From Ferrimonas balearica (GTDB lineage Bacteria; Pseudomonadota; Gammaproteobacteria; Enterobacterales; Shewanellaceae), in contig NZ_JAHVHV010000001.1 in assembly GCF_019802085.1 (NCBI RefSeq), positions 372,001 through 436,000 of the forward strand: a DNA stretch of 64,000 nucleotides. Direction: 5' to 3'. Made by a program: the position numbers and the translations under genes. The first letter of the stretch is position 1. Every line of letters begins with the position of its first letter. Below are positions 8,671-17,486 of the stretch, piece by piece. The notes under the pieces are model-generated. The model saw only the letters and a program-made list of their open reading frames with translations, searched no databases and had not been told where the DNA came from.

Positions 8671-11385
8671 ATGCATAACAACAGCGTTGTGTCCAAAGCT
8701 GTTCGCTTTGCACTGATCGCCGGTGCTACCACTGCGGCCTACTCCGCGCCGGTAGCTTTTGCCGCCGAAGGTGACGAAGTCGAGCGTATTGAAGTAACCG
8801 GTTCTCGCATTAAGCGTACCGACCTTGAAACTGCCAGCCCCATCTCCGTCTTCTCCTCCGAAGACATCGCCAACTCTGGTGTGAGCACGCTGGAAGACTT
8901 CGTACAGACCATCCCGGCCATCAACGGTGGCGCGGAAGGTTCCTCTATCAACAACGGTAGCCGTGGTTACGCCACTGCTTCTCTGCGTGGTCTGGGTTCC
9001 GGTCGTACTCTGGTACTGATCAACGGCCGCCGCTTCGCTTCTGGCGACCTGAACTCCATCCCCACCGCTTACGTAGAGCGTGTGGAAGTGCTGCGTGACG
9101 GCGCCTCCACCATCTACGGCTCCGACGCCATCGCCGGGGTTATCAACTTCATCACCAAGAAAGACTTCGAAGGTGTGGAGTTCAACGCTCAGTACGACAT
9201 CACCGGCGAAGGCGACGGCGACAAGACTCTGTTCTCTGTCACCACCGGTGCCTCCAACGACCGCGGTAACGTAGTACTGTCTCTGCAGTACACCGAGCGT
9301 AAAGCCATCTACCAGGGCGACCGTGAGTTCTCCGAGTGCCCCATCTTCGAGCGTGATGGCCAGAAGGTGTGTGGTGGTTCCGGTACCATCCCCTACGGTC
9401 AGTTCTTCGACCTGTCCGGCGGCCTGTCCGGCGGTCACGTTAAAGATCCCGAGACTGGCGAGATTCGTCCTTTCGACCAGGCCATCGACGGCTTTAACTA
9501 CGCCACCACCTCCTACATGGTGACCCCGCAGGAAGTGTTCTCCATCAACGGTGCCGGTCGTTTCGACATCACCGACACCCTGAGCACCTTCATCGAAGGT
9601 GGTTTCACCAACCGTCAGTCCGACCAGCTGATGGCGCCGGAAGGCACCTTCTGGGGCCCGGTAATGCCCGCTTCCAACCCCTACAACGTAGTGGGTGAGG
9701 ACCTGGTTGTTTACCGTCGTCTGCGTGAGACCGCCGGTCGTGCCTTTACCCAGGATTTCTCCGACTACCGTATGGTGTTCGGTTTTGACGGTGTGATTGC
9801 CGATCGCTGGGACTGGGACCTGTCCTACAACTTCGCTCGCTTCGTTGACAGCCGTCTGGACCTGGGCCGGGTTAACCCGACTCGCATCGAGACCCTGCTG
9901 GATCCCGATCTCTGTGCCGCCGATGGCGATTGCCCGGAAGTGTGGAACATCCTGGAAGCCGGTACTCTGACCGACGAGATGATCAACTACGCCTTCGTAC
10001 CGAACTCCCCGGTAGTGCGCGGCGAAACCCGCCAGCTGATGGGTAACATCTCCGGTGACATGGGTCTGACCCTGCCTGGTGGTGACATCATGTGGGCCGC
10101 CGGCTTCGAGAAGCGCTGGGAAGAGTTCGAGAGCACTCCGGACGGCGCCGCCTCCATCGGCCAGATCTACTCCGTAGCGGGCGACCCGACTGCCGGTAAG
10201 TACTCCGTTGACGAAGTTTACGCCGAATTGGACTTCCCGATTCTGTCCGGCGTTTTCCTGGCTGAGTCCCTGCGCTTTACCGCTGCAGTACGTTACTCCG
10301 ACTTCGACTTCCTGGACGACAGCTCCACCAACACCAAGTTTGGTCTGGAGTGGGCGCCCATCGACGGTCTGCTGCTGCGCTCCACCATTGCCGAAGGCTT
10401 CCGTGCCCCGGGCATTGGTGAGCTGTTCGCCCCGCAGGCGGAAACCAACCTGGCCTACAACGATCCCTGTGAAAACTGGGGCACCAACGCCAACGCTATC
10501 GTAGGCGCCAACTGTGCTTCCGAAGGGATCCCGGCTGACTTCGAACTGTCTTCTGACCAGTCCTCCACCATCATCGGTGGTAACCCGGACCTGGAGCCGG
10601 AAGAGTCCGACAGCTTCACCGTTGGTCTGGTGTACTCCACCGACTTCGGCTTCAGCATGAGCCTGGATTACTTCGACATTGAAATCGAGAACGGCATCGG
10701 TACTGCTGGTACCGACAACGTTGTGAACGGTTGTTACAACAGCGCCAACTTCTCCAGCGGTCTGTGTGACTTCATCCTGGGCCCCGACGCCCTGGGCGAA
10801 GCGGCCTGGCCGGAAGGTGACTTCCGTAACGCGCTGGGTAACGTTTCCGGTATCCTGCTGACCAACGCCAACCTGTCTACCTTCGAAACCTCTGGTCTCG
10901 ACTTTGACTTCTCCTACACCTCCGAGCTGGGTGGTGGTGACTTCTCCGCAGTACTGAACGGTACTTACCTGGACAAGTACAACTACGTACCTTTCGAAGG
11001 CGCCGAGGAAGTTGAGCTGGCCGGTATGGTGGGTGCGGACCAGTGGGAAACCACTCTGGCCGTATTCGCCGAGTGGCGTGCCAACCTGACCCTGAACTAC
11101 GCCATGGACAAGTGGGCCGTCTCCTGGCAGACCCGCTACCAGTCCGAGGGTGAGGATCTGTTCGCCTCTCCGGATAACCTGGACAACACCGCCGACTCCA
11201 TCTTCTACCATGACGTGCAGGGCACCTACTTCGTGCTGGACAACACTGCTCTGACCGTTGGTGTGAAGAACCTGTTCGACGAAGAAGCGCCTTACATCTC
11301 CAACAACCAGGACATGAACACCATCCCGGCGTCTTACGACACCGCTGGTCAGTACTGGTACGCTCGTGTGAACGTGAAGTTCTAA
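8671..11385 (+). CDS. TonB-dependent outer-membrane receptor 1
   Basis: A 904-residue outer-membrane receptor that would import a ligand using TonB-transduced energy; the ligand cannot be read from sequence. The start MHNNSVVSKAVRF follows a GGGAG ribosome-binding site and yields a signal peptide ending in VAFA. Immediately after it is the TonB box region VERIEVTGSRIKR, then the plug domain (SASLRGLGSGRTLVLINGRR-like, residues 95-125, and YGSDAIAGVINFITKK). A long 22-strand barrel follows, with NPDLEPEESDSFTVGL and VKNLFDEEAPY as typical C-terminal barrel signatures. The last residues are VNVKF with the terminal Phe. Four Cys pairs sit in predicted loops, for example CPIFERDGQKVC. It is homologous to the receptors at 21010 and 24083. 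Confidence 0.93.
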   Translation: MHNNSVVSKAVRFALIAGATTAAYSAPVAFAAEGDEVERIEVTGSRIKRTDLETASPISVFSSEDIANSGVSTLEDFVQTIPAINGGAEGSSINNGSRGYATASLRGLGSGRTLVLINGRRFASGDLNSIPTAYVERVEVLRDGASTIYGSDAIAGVINFITKKDFEGVEFNAQYDITGEGDGDKTLFSVTTGASNDRGNVVLSLQYTERKAIYQGDREFSECPIFERDGQKVCGGSGTIPYGQFFDLSGGLSGGHVKDPETGEIRPFDQAIDGFNYATTSYMVTPQEVFSINGAGRFDITDTLSTFIEGGFTNRQSDQLMAPEGTFWGPVMPASNPYNVVGEDLVVYRRLRETAGRAFTQDFSDYRMVFGFDGVIADRWDWDLSYNFARFVDSRLDLGRVNPTRIETLLDPDLCAADGDCPEVWNILEAGTLTDEMINYAFVPNSPVVRGETRQLMGNISGDMGLTLPGGDIMWAAGFEKRWEEFESTPDGAASIGQIYSVAGDPTAGKYSVDEVYAELDFPILSGVFLAESLRFTAAVRYSDFDFLDDSSTNTKFGLEWAPIDGLLLRSTIAEGFRAPGIGELFAPQAETNLAYNDPCENWGTNANAIVGANCASEGIPADFELSSDQSSTIIGGNPDLEPEESDSFTVGLVYSTDFGFSMSLDYFDIEIENGIGTAGTDNVVNGCYNSANFSSGLCDFILGPDALGEAAWPEGDFRNALGNVSGILLTNANLSTFETSGLDFDFSYTSELGGGDFSAVLNGTYLDKYNYVPFEGAEEVELAGMVGADQWETTLAVFAEWRANLTLNYAMDKWAVSWQTRYQSEGEDLFASPDNLDNTADSIFYHDVQGTYFVLDNTALTVGVKNLFDEEAPYISNNQDMNTIPASYDTAGQYWYARVNVKF

Positions 11386-11401
11386 TCGAGAGAGATTGTC
11401 G

Positions 11402-11433
11402 AAAAAGGCCAGCCTAGTGCTGGCCTTTTTTTT
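11402..11433 (+). terminator. rho-independent terminator of receptor 1
   Basis: The stem AAGGCCAGC pairs with GCTGGCCTT around CTAGT and is followed by eight T residues. Confidence 0.92.
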
Positions 11434-11477
11434 GGCAGTCACAGTAGAGTAGAAAAAACGGATTTGGCGAGGGACGT

Positions 11478-13265
11478 ATGCAAAGAGCACAAGCCAACCA
11501 TCAGATGCAGCAAGGAATGCAGCTGTTTCAACGACGCCAGTTTGACCAGGCGGTCAATACCCTGACCCCCCTGCTGCGCCTGGCCCCCAACAACCCCAAC
11601 CTGCTGTACGCCATCGCGGTTTCCCTGCGACACCTGGGCCGCCACGCCCAGAGCGAACGGCAGTTCGACACCCTCATCAAGGCGCAAAAACACCCGGCGT
11701 TTTACAACGCCTACGCGGGACTGCACGCCGATTTAAGACGCTATGACCAAGCCATCGCCCTGTTGCAACGGGCGCTGAAGTTGGACGCCGGATACTTCGA
11801 TGCCCACTACAACCTGGGCCGCTACGCCCAGGCGGATGCACAGTATCAGCTGGGTCTGGACGGCTACGATGGCGCGCTGGCCCGTCAGCCAAACCACCCC
11901 GGGGCCCGCCTGGGTAAGGCCCAGTGTCTGCTGGCCCTCAAGCGCAATAACGAGGCCGAAGCCTTCCTTTTGGCATGCCTGGCCCAGCAGGGTGATGCGC
12001 TGAACCTGCGCTACCTGCTCGGCGAGCTTTACCGGCAAAGCGATCGTCTGGAGGCGGCCAAGACCGCGTTTGAGCGCTGCCTTGAGAAGGCGCCGAGTCA
12101 CCGCCACAGCCTGTTGGGTCTGGCGGCGGTGGTGGGCCAGCAGGGGGAGCGGGCCCAGGCCCAAAAGCTCTACCGTCAGCTGATCTCAAAAGACGCTTTG
12201 GACATCGAAGCCCACGATGGCCTGTTTCAACTGGGCTGGCTCGGCGGGGAGGCGGATTATTTTACCGATTACGAGCGCGCCTGCAGCGCCCACCCCGACT
12301 CAATACTGGTGCTGCACTTTGCCAAGAAGCTCATTCGGGAGGGCCAACTGGCCGAGGCCCGGACGCGACTCAGCCGCTTCCTGCAAGCGCACCCGGATCA
12401 TTCGGATGCCCGGGTGATGCTGGGCCACGCCGTGCGGGAGCTCGGGGAGTTTGACGCCGCGCTTGAAATTCTTGCCGGTGTCACCGACGCCCAGCATTGC
12501 GAGTATTTGTGGGAAAAGGCGGTGACCCTGCTCTGCCTGGAGCAGGCCAATCAAGCGCTCGAATGCGCCCAGACACTGGTGGATCGCTACCCGACCAAAC
12601 AGGGGTACTGGGCGCTCTACGGCACCTGCCTCAAGCTGGCCGGCAAGGATGAGGCGTACCGCGCGCTGTACGATTTCGACGCCCTGGTGTGCTGCGTCCA
12701 GGTCAGCGACGATGCGGCGACGTTCAATGCTGGGCTGCTTGAGGAGCTGGACGCCATCCACCGCAGCGCCCGGGCCCCCATCGACCAGTCGCTGCGCACC
12801 GGCAGCCAGACCCAGGGCGAGCTGTTCGACACCCAGGGCCCTCAGGTTCAGGCGCTCAAAGCCCGAATTGACCCGCACATCCAGGGCTATTTCGATGCCC
12901 TGGCCCGTAAAGAGGGCCACCCCCTGATGGGGCAGACCCACCACCCCCACCAGTACACCGGCTCCTGGTCAGTCAAACTGGCCAGCGGCGGTCACCACGT
13001 CAATCACTTCCACAGCGAGGGCAGCATCAGTGCCTGTTACTACGTGGTGGTACCGGATGCGGCCAACCGTGAAGGGCAGGGGTGGTTCCAATTGGGGCAG
13101 CCCGAACTCAGTCGCTGGCTGAAACTGGAACCGGATTACTGCATCAAGCCCGCCCCGGGCACCATGGTGATCTTTCCCTCCTATATGTGGCATGGCACCC
13201 GGCCGGTTAAAGAAACGGCAGAACGCATTACCGTCGCCTTTGATGTGAGCTCCCGACTGCGCTAA
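11478..13265 (+). CDS. TPR-repeat protein with C-terminal 2OG-Fe(II) oxygenase-like domain
   Basis: A 595-residue, apparently cytoplasmic protein without a signal peptide. Residues 1-370 are tandem tetratricopeptide repeats (for example LFQRRQFDQAVNTLTPLLRL and ALKLDAGYFDAHYNLGRY). The last 150 residues resemble the putative 2OG-Fe(II) oxygenase family PF13759/TIGR02466. That region has GGHHVNHFHSEGSISACYYV near residue 505, PAPGTMVIFPSYMWHGT near 560 with the distal His, and RITVAFD with the Arg expected to hold 2-oxoglutarate. Such proteins may hydroxylate a partner bound by the TPRs, but no substrate is known. It lies between a TonB-dependent receptor and the TonB2 operon on the same strand. 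A GAGGGA ribosome-binding site supports the start. Confidence 0.82.
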   Translation: MQRAQANHQMQQGMQLFQRRQFDQAVNTLTPLLRLAPNNPNLLYAIAVSLRHLGRHAQSERQFDTLIKAQKHPAFYNAYAGLHADLRRYDQAIALLQRALKLDAGYFDAHYNLGRYAQADAQYQLGLDGYDGALARQPNHPGARLGKAQCLLALKRNNEAEAFLLACLAQQGDALNLRYLLGELYRQSDRLEAAKTAFERCLEKAPSHRHSLLGLAAVVGQQGERAQAQKLYRQLISKDALDIEAHDGLFQLGWLGGEADYFTDYERACSAHPDSILVLHFAKKLIREGQLAEARTRLSRFLQAHPDHSDARVMLGHAVRELGEFDAALEILAGVTDAQHCEYLWEKAVTLLCLEQANQALECAQTLVDRYPTKQGYWALYGTCLKLAGKDEAYRALYDFDALVCCVQVSDDAATFNAGLLEELDAIHRSARAPIDQSLRTGSQTQGELFDTQGPQVQALKARIDPHIQGYFDALARKEGHPLMGQTHHPHQYTGSWSVKLASGGHHVNHFHSEGSISACYYVVVPDAANREGQGWFQLGQPELSRWLKLEPDYCIKPAPGTMVIFPSYMWHGTRPVKETAERITVAFDVSSRLR

Positions 13266-13439
13266 TCCAGTCGCAAGTGGAATAAGTTGGTCGCCCTCGG
13301 TGGTTATTAAATCGCCATCCGAGCGGCGGCCAAAATATATTCCTGTGGGGGGTTAATTGAACATATAAGCCCGTCTCATCCACCCCCGGAAAGAAAAATT
13401 TTATGCTGTTTAACGCCGCGAGCTCCGAAAGAAAAGCGC

Positions 13440-13765
13440 GGTGTTATGGGGATTTTGCGGGGTTGATTTTCTGTAAATCACGGATTGGGAAGGAGATGAG
13501 ACTGAGGTCACCCTTCCGGAGGTGAATGTTCTTCGAACGTAGTGCAGCTGTGGCCTGTCGGTGCCGCCGGGAAAGGCCTTGGTAACAAGGTTGACACAAC
13601 TTATCGCACTGTGGAAAGATGCCGGTGCATCCACCTATCGCGGTGATAGGTTGGAGTCTATGGATAACAACACTAATTAGACGGAACTGGCTTCGGCGCA
13701 ACGCTGGGTGAACACAGTGGAAAGTGTTCGAAGCCGTAAACTCACAACAAGACTGGTTGGGAACT
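13440..13765 (+). ncRNA. candidate structured 5' leader RNA of the TonB2 operon
   Basis: The 500-base spacer 13266-13765 is not coding at length, but its second half is packed with short perfect inverted repeats. These are TGATTT/AAATCA (13464-13480), TCACC/GGTGA (13508-13525), GTTC/GAAC (13528-13538), and CCTTG-GTAA-CAAGG with a GNRA-type loop (13577-13590). Next are GATGC-CGGT-GCATC (13618-13631) and ACCTATC-GCGGT-GATAGGT (13633-13651). A three-way junction at 13689-13735 is closed by GGCTTCG/CGAAGCC, with inner hairpins GCG-CAA-CGC and AACAC/GTGTT. GGCC at 13552 could pair with GGCC at 13575, which would exclude the GTAA hairpin, so two states are possible. There is no terminator before the start codon. 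No known riboswitch core is recognised. Confidence 0.5.
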
Positions 13766-14548
13766 ATGTCCGTGATGAAAAGAACCAAACTCGCCTCTGC
13801 GTTAGTCGGTGCGATGACACTGGCGGTTAGCGGTCTGGCCGTGGCGGCGGATCCGCTGGCTGCAATCCAGAATGCTGACAAGCAAATCCAAGATGATGCT
13901 GCTAAGTCTCAGCAAAAGATCAACAAGCTCTATGATCAGGCACAGGACATGCTCTTTGAGTACCGCCTGGTTGTGGACGAAACCGATACTCTGAAGTCCT
14001 ACAACGACTACGTCGCCACCCTGGTGGCCGACCAGGAAGCCCGTATGGCGTCTCTGCAGCAGCAGATCAACGGCATCGAGCGCACCAAGCAGGGCGTTGT
14101 GCCCCTGATGACCCGCATGATCGACACCCTGGATCAGTTCGTTGCTCTGGATGTGCCTTTCCAGATCGAAGAGCGTCAGGGTCGTGTCAACCGCCTCAAA
14201 GAGGTGATGGGTGATTCCAACGTATCCACCGCGGAGAAATACCGCCTGGTACTGGACGCCTACCTGATCGAAAACGAATACGGCAACAAGATGAACGCTT
14301 ACGAAGGTAAGCTGACCATCGATGGCAAAGAGCTGACCGTGGACTTCTTCCACCTGGGTCGTACTGTCTTCGTGGCCCAGTCTCTGGATCAGAAGAACGC
14401 CTGGGTATGGGACAACAATGCCCGTCAGTGGAACGCCCTGAGCGACGACATGCTGCGTCCGGTTTCCAACGCCATCAAGATGGCCCGTCGTCAAGCAGCG
14501 CCTGATCTGCTGAAATTGCCTGTTCAAGCCGCGGAGAGTGCAGAATAA
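13766..14548 (+). CDS. DUF3450 periplasmic protein of the TonB2 system
   Basis: A 260-residue exported protein with a signal peptide ending in GLAVAA. The mature region is mostly alpha-helical and coiled-coil-like, with heptad patterns such as QNADKQIQDDAAKSQQKINKLYDQAQ and NDYVATLVADQEARMASLQQQI. It belongs to the DUF3450 family, found as the first gene of TonB2/TtpC operons in Vibrio and Shewanella; its precise role is not settled. The start at MSVMKRTKLA is preferred, but the second Met three codons later is equally possible because neither has a strong Shine-Dalgarno. Its stop codon overlaps the next start (TAATG), so expression of the two is coupled. Confidence 0.85.
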   Translation: MSVMKRTKLASALVGAMTLAVSGLAVAADPLAAIQNADKQIQDDAAKSQQKINKLYDQAQDMLFEYRLVVDETDTLKSYNDYVATLVADQEARMASLQQQINGIERTKQGVVPLMTRMIDTLDQFVALDVPFQIEERQGRVNRLKEVMGDSNVSTAEKYRLVLDAYLIENEYGNKMNAYEGKLTIDGKELTVDFFHLGRTVFVAQSLDQKNAWVWDNNARQWNALSDDMLRPVSNAIKMARRQAAPDLLKLPVQAAESAE

Positions 14549-15909
14549 TGAAAAAGATTATCTCTACTGCCTTTGTTGCAGCCGCGCTGACTTTCTCAGC
14601 CGCCCCCATGGCCGCCGAGCAGACCCCGGCCCAGACCCTGGACCAACTGCTCAACCAGATCACACAGTCTCGCCAGTCCGAGGCTCGCATCAACAAACAG
14701 CGTGAAGCTGAGTTCGTGTCCGACCGTGCCGACAAGCAGCAGCTGCTGCGTGACGCCAAGGCCGCTCTGGCCGCGGAGAAGCAGCGCGGTGAAGACCTGT
14801 CCAACCGTTTCACCAGCAACGACCAGGAAATCGACCGCCTGAGCCGTGACCTGGCCACCGCCACCGGTGACCTGGGTGAGATGTTTGGTGTGGTTCGTCA
14901 GGTGTCCGGCGACATGTCCGGTCAGCTGAACGCCTCTTTGATCAGCGCCCAGTACCCGGGCCGTGACGAGTTCATGGCGGAACTGGCCTCTGCCAAAGAG
15001 CTGCCCACCATCAAGGAGCTGGAAGAGCTGTGGATCGCCCTGCAGACCGAGATGACTCAGTCTGGCAAGGTCGTCAGCTTCAACACTCCGGTGACCGATC
15101 CCAACGGTAACGTGGCCGATGCCACCGTAACCCGTGTGGGTAACTTCACCCTGCTCGACAACGACGAGTACCTGACCTACAACCCGGAAACCGGCACCAT
15201 CCTGCGTCTGGCCAAGCAGCCGGAAGGGTTTAAGGTGCGCACCGTTTCCAGCTACGCCGGCACTGCCGCGGGTAGCACCGGTAACCTGTTCGTGGATCCC
15301 TCCCGCGGCGCCCTGCTGGCGGTATACACCCAGAAGGCCACCCTGGAAGAGCAGTTCCACCAGGGCGGTACCGTGGGTTACATCATTGCCGGCCTGCTGG
15401 GCCTGGGTGTCCTGATCTCCCTGTACAAGATCATCACCCTGACTCTGGAGTCCGCCAAGATCCGCGCCCAGGTTAAGAACGTCGACAACCCGGGCAACAA
15501 CGCCCTGGGCCGCATCCTGAAGACTTACCAGGAGAACAAAGGCGTCGATGTTGAAACTCTGGAGCTGAAGATCGACGAAGCCATTCTCAAGGAAACTCCG
15601 CGCATTGAGTCCGGCGTTAACATGATCAAGGTGATGGCCGCCATCTCTCCGATGCTGGGTCTGCTGGGTACCGTGACCGGTATGATTGAGACCTTCCAGA
15701 ACATCACCCTGTTCGGTACCGGTGACCCGAAAATCATGGCCGGCGGTATCTCCATGGCGCTGGTAACCACCGTACTGGGTCTGATTGCCGCTCTGCCGCT
15801 GTTGCTGATGCATGCTCTGGTAGCTGGCCGTGCCAAGTCTGTGGTTGAAGTAATCGAAGAACAAAGTGCGGGCATCATTGCGTCTCACGCTGAACAGCGA
15901 GGCAAGTAA
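14548..15909 (+). CDS. ttpC: TtpC-like MotA/TolQ/ExbB-family proton channel protein with periplasmic N-terminus
   Basis: A 453-residue inner-membrane protein. It starts with a signal peptide (AAPMAA), followed by about 200 periplasmic residues with coiled-coil character (QLLNQITQSRQSEARINKQREAEF). The C-terminal half is an ExbB/TolQ domain. The membrane span VGYIIAGLLGLGVLISLYKI lies near residues 275-294. ISPMLGLLGTVTGMIETFQ and the family signature GTGDPKIMAGGISMALVTTVLGL follow. In Vibrio, TtpC is needed for TonB2-dependent uptake and is thought to reach across the periplasm to support the TonB2 complex. It sits second in a six-gene operon with DUF3450 before it and exbB two bases after it. 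Confidence 0.9.
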   Translation: MKKIISTAFVAAALTFSAAPMAAEQTPAQTLDQLLNQITQSRQSEARINKQREAEFVSDRADKQQLLRDAKAALAAEKQRGEDLSNRFTSNDQEIDRLSRDLATATGDLGEMFGVVRQVSGDMSGQLNASLISAQYPGRDEFMAELASAKELPTIKELEELWIALQTEMTQSGKVVSFNTPVTDPNGNVADATVTRVGNFTLLDNDEYLTYNPETGTILRLAKQPEGFKVRTVSSYAGTAAGSTGNLFVDPSRGALLAVYTQKATLEEQFHQGGTVGYIIAGLLGLGVLISLYKIITLTLESAKIRAQVKNVDNPGNNALGRILKTYQENKGVDVETLELKIDEAILKETPRIESGVNMIKVMAAISPMLGLLGTVTGMIETFQNITLFGTGDPKIMAGGISMALVTTVLGLIAALPLLLMHALVAGRAKSVVEVIEEQSAGIIASHAEQRGK

Positions 15910-15911
15910 TT

Positions 15912-16436
15912 ATGCTTTACCTGGTAGAACTCTGGGAATCTGTCAGGGACTTCATGGCCACCGGGGGCGACGTCCTCTGGCTGGTGGCAGGAGCATTGTT
16001 CCTGATGTGGGTATTGATGCTTGAGCGTTACTTCTTTGTCAGCTTCGTTTTCCCGAAGATGCGCAAAGAGATCATCGCCAAGTGGGATGCCCGTGCAGAC
16101 ACAACCTCCTGGTATGCCCATCGCATTCGTGAAGCGTGGATCTCCCAGGCCAAAGAACAATTAAATGCGCGTATGGGGTTGATCAATACCCTGGTCGCCA
16201 TCTGCCCGATGCTGGGTCTGCTCGGTACCGTTACCGGCATGATCGCGGTGTTCGAAGTGATGGCGGTACAAGGTACCGGTAACCCCCGCTTGATGGCTGG
16301 CGGTATCTCCATGGCCACCATCCCGACCATGTCGGGCATGGTAGCGGCGCTCTCTGGCGTGTTCTTCAGCACCCGGCTCAATGCCAAGCTGAAGATGTCC
16401 CAGGAGCAACTGGTAGATAGTCTGCCTCATCACTAA
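15912..16436 (+). CDS. exbB: biopolymer transport protein ExbB (TonB2 system)
   Basis: A 174-residue ExbB, shorter than E. coli ExbB (244) as usual for TonB2 systems. It has three membrane spans, one near residues 20-42 and two in the C-terminal half. The C-terminal half carries the family signature: CPMLGLLGTVTGMIAVFEV, then GTGNPRLMAGGISMATIPTMSG. ExbB forms the proton channel with ExbD that drives TonB. The gene begins two bases after ttpC, with its ribosome-binding site inside that gene's end (GAGGCAAG). Confidence 0.93.
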   Translation: MLYLVELWESVRDFMATGGDVLWLVAGALFLMWVLMLERYFFVSFVFPKMRKEIIAKWDARADTTSWYAHRIREAWISQAKEQLNARMGLINTLVAICPMLGLLGTVTGMIAVFEVMAVQGTGNPRLMAGGISMATIPTMSGMVAALSGVFFSTRLNAKLKMSQEQLVDSLPHH

Positions 16437-16448
16437 AGAGAGTTTTCT

Positions 16449-16853
16449 ATGGCACGTAAGAAGCATTACAGCGCCGCTGAAGAAGCCCAGGTCGATATGA
16501 CCCCAATGCTGGACATCGTGTTCATCATGCTGATTTTCTTCATCGTAACGACCTCGTTCGTGAAGGAATCCGGCATCGAAGTGAACCGTCCTAAGGCTCA
16601 GCAGGCGAGCAAGAAACCGTCGGCGAACATCTTTATCGCCATTAACGAGGCAGGCATTGTCTACATGGAGAAGCGTGAAGTTGATATTCAACGTGTACGC
16701 GCTAACGTAGAACGTATGCTGGCCGAGTCTCCGGAAGCCCAGGTAATGATCCAGGCCGACCAGCAAGCCAAGCACGGCATCGTGGTCAAAGTGATGGATC
16801 AGGTGAAAGCTGCCGGTATCGACAAGATCTCGGTGTCTGCGGAGAACGATTAA
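16449..16853 (+). CDS. exbD: biopolymer transport protein ExbD (TonB2 system)
   Basis: A 134-residue ExbD with a short cytoplasmic N-terminus and one membrane span (LDIVFIMLIFFIVTTSF). D22 in MTPMLDIVF corresponds to the essential proton-carrying Asp. A periplasmic domain ends in KAAGIDKISVSAEND. It pairs with the upstream ExbB to convert proton-motive force into TonB movement. The spacing to tonB is one base, which points to tight co-translation. Confidence 0.95.
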   Translation: MARKKHYSAAEEAQVDMTPMLDIVFIMLIFFIVTTSFVKESGIEVNRPKAQQASKKPSANIFIAINEAGIVYMEKREVDIQRVRANVERMLAESPEAQVMIQADQQAKHGIVVKVMDQVKAAGIDKISVSAEND

Positions 16854-16854
16854 T

Positions 16855-17472
16855 ATGTTGAGAGCACTGTTAGCCCTGTTAGTCGGTGCTGCGGTGACCT
16901 TCGCCTTGTTCTCTTTCATGGCATTTCTGGTTGGCGGTGGCGCGAAGCGCGCCGACAACCAGTTCAAGACGCCGCCGATTGAGATCGTCATGGAACGTCA
17001 GGATGCGAAAGCGCAAAACCGTGACCGACCTAAGCCGAAGCCGCCGAAGCCGCCCCAGCAGCCGCCGAAGCCGGTGGAGATGCAGCCGGACACCAACGAC
17101 ATGTCCGACAGCGTATCCATCAATGTGCCGAGCGTGGATCTGGGTGATATGAGCGCAGGTCTGGGTGACCCCAGTGGCGCAATGGCCCGTGACGGTGACG
17201 CGACCCCGATCGTTCGGATCGAGCCTCGTTACCCCATCAAGGCCGCACGTGACGGTAAAGAGGGATACGTTATCCTCAGCTTTACCATCAACGAACTGGG
17301 TGGTGTGGATGACGTGAAAGTCATCGAAGCGGAGCCTCGTCGTATCTTCGACCAGGAAGCCCGTCGCGCCCTGCGTAAGTGGAAGTACAAGCCGAAGATC
17401 GTTGACGGCAAGCCGGTGAAACAGCCCGGTCAAACCGTCCGTCTCGACTTTACTCTGGATAAAGCGAGCTAA
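16855..17472 (+). CDS. tonB: energy transducer TonB (TonB2 type)
   Basis: A 205-residue TonB. It has an N-terminal membrane anchor (residues 1-25, including ALLVGAAVTFALFSFMAFLV), then a Pro/Lys-rich periplasm-spanning stretch (RPKPKPPKPPQQPPKP). The C-terminal TonB domain contains IEPRYPIKAARDGKEGYVIL and EARRALRKWKYKPKIVDG, and ends in VRLDFTLDKAS. The C-terminal domain would contact the TonB box of outer-membrane receptors such as those at 8671, 21010 and 24083. The short length and operon context place it in the TonB2 class. Confidence 0.95.
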   Translation: MLRALLALLVGAAVTFALFSFMAFLVGGGAKRADNQFKTPPIEIVMERQDAKAQNRDRPKPKPPKPPQQPPKPVEMQPDTNDMSDSVSINVPSVDLGDMSAGLGDPSGAMARDGDATPIVRIEPRYPIKAARDGKEGYVILSFTINELGGVDDVKVIEAEPRRIFDQEARRALRKWKYKPKIVDGKPVKQPGQTVRLDFTLDKAS

Positions 17473-17486
17473 GGCAGGAGGTCAAA

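Noticed and set aside
8566-11490. A 974-codon open frame opposite TonB-dependent receptor 1, and similar long antisense frames opposite receptors 2 and 3.
   Set aside because: They mirror the receptor genes exactly. Their composition is the complement of receptor codons (strings of V, G, Q), with no signal peptide or known motif. Biased codon use of the sense genes explains the lack of stops.
13580-13592. GGTAACAAGGTTG in the TonB2 leader resembles the 3' end of 16S rRNA.
   Set aside because: Only about ten bases match and the flanks are unrelated; no rRNA fragment is present.
13440-13765. Assignment of the TonB2 leader to a cobalamin, c-di-GMP or glycine riboswitch.
   Set aside because: None of the conserved cores of these classes could be found, so the element is reported only as a structured leader of unknown type.
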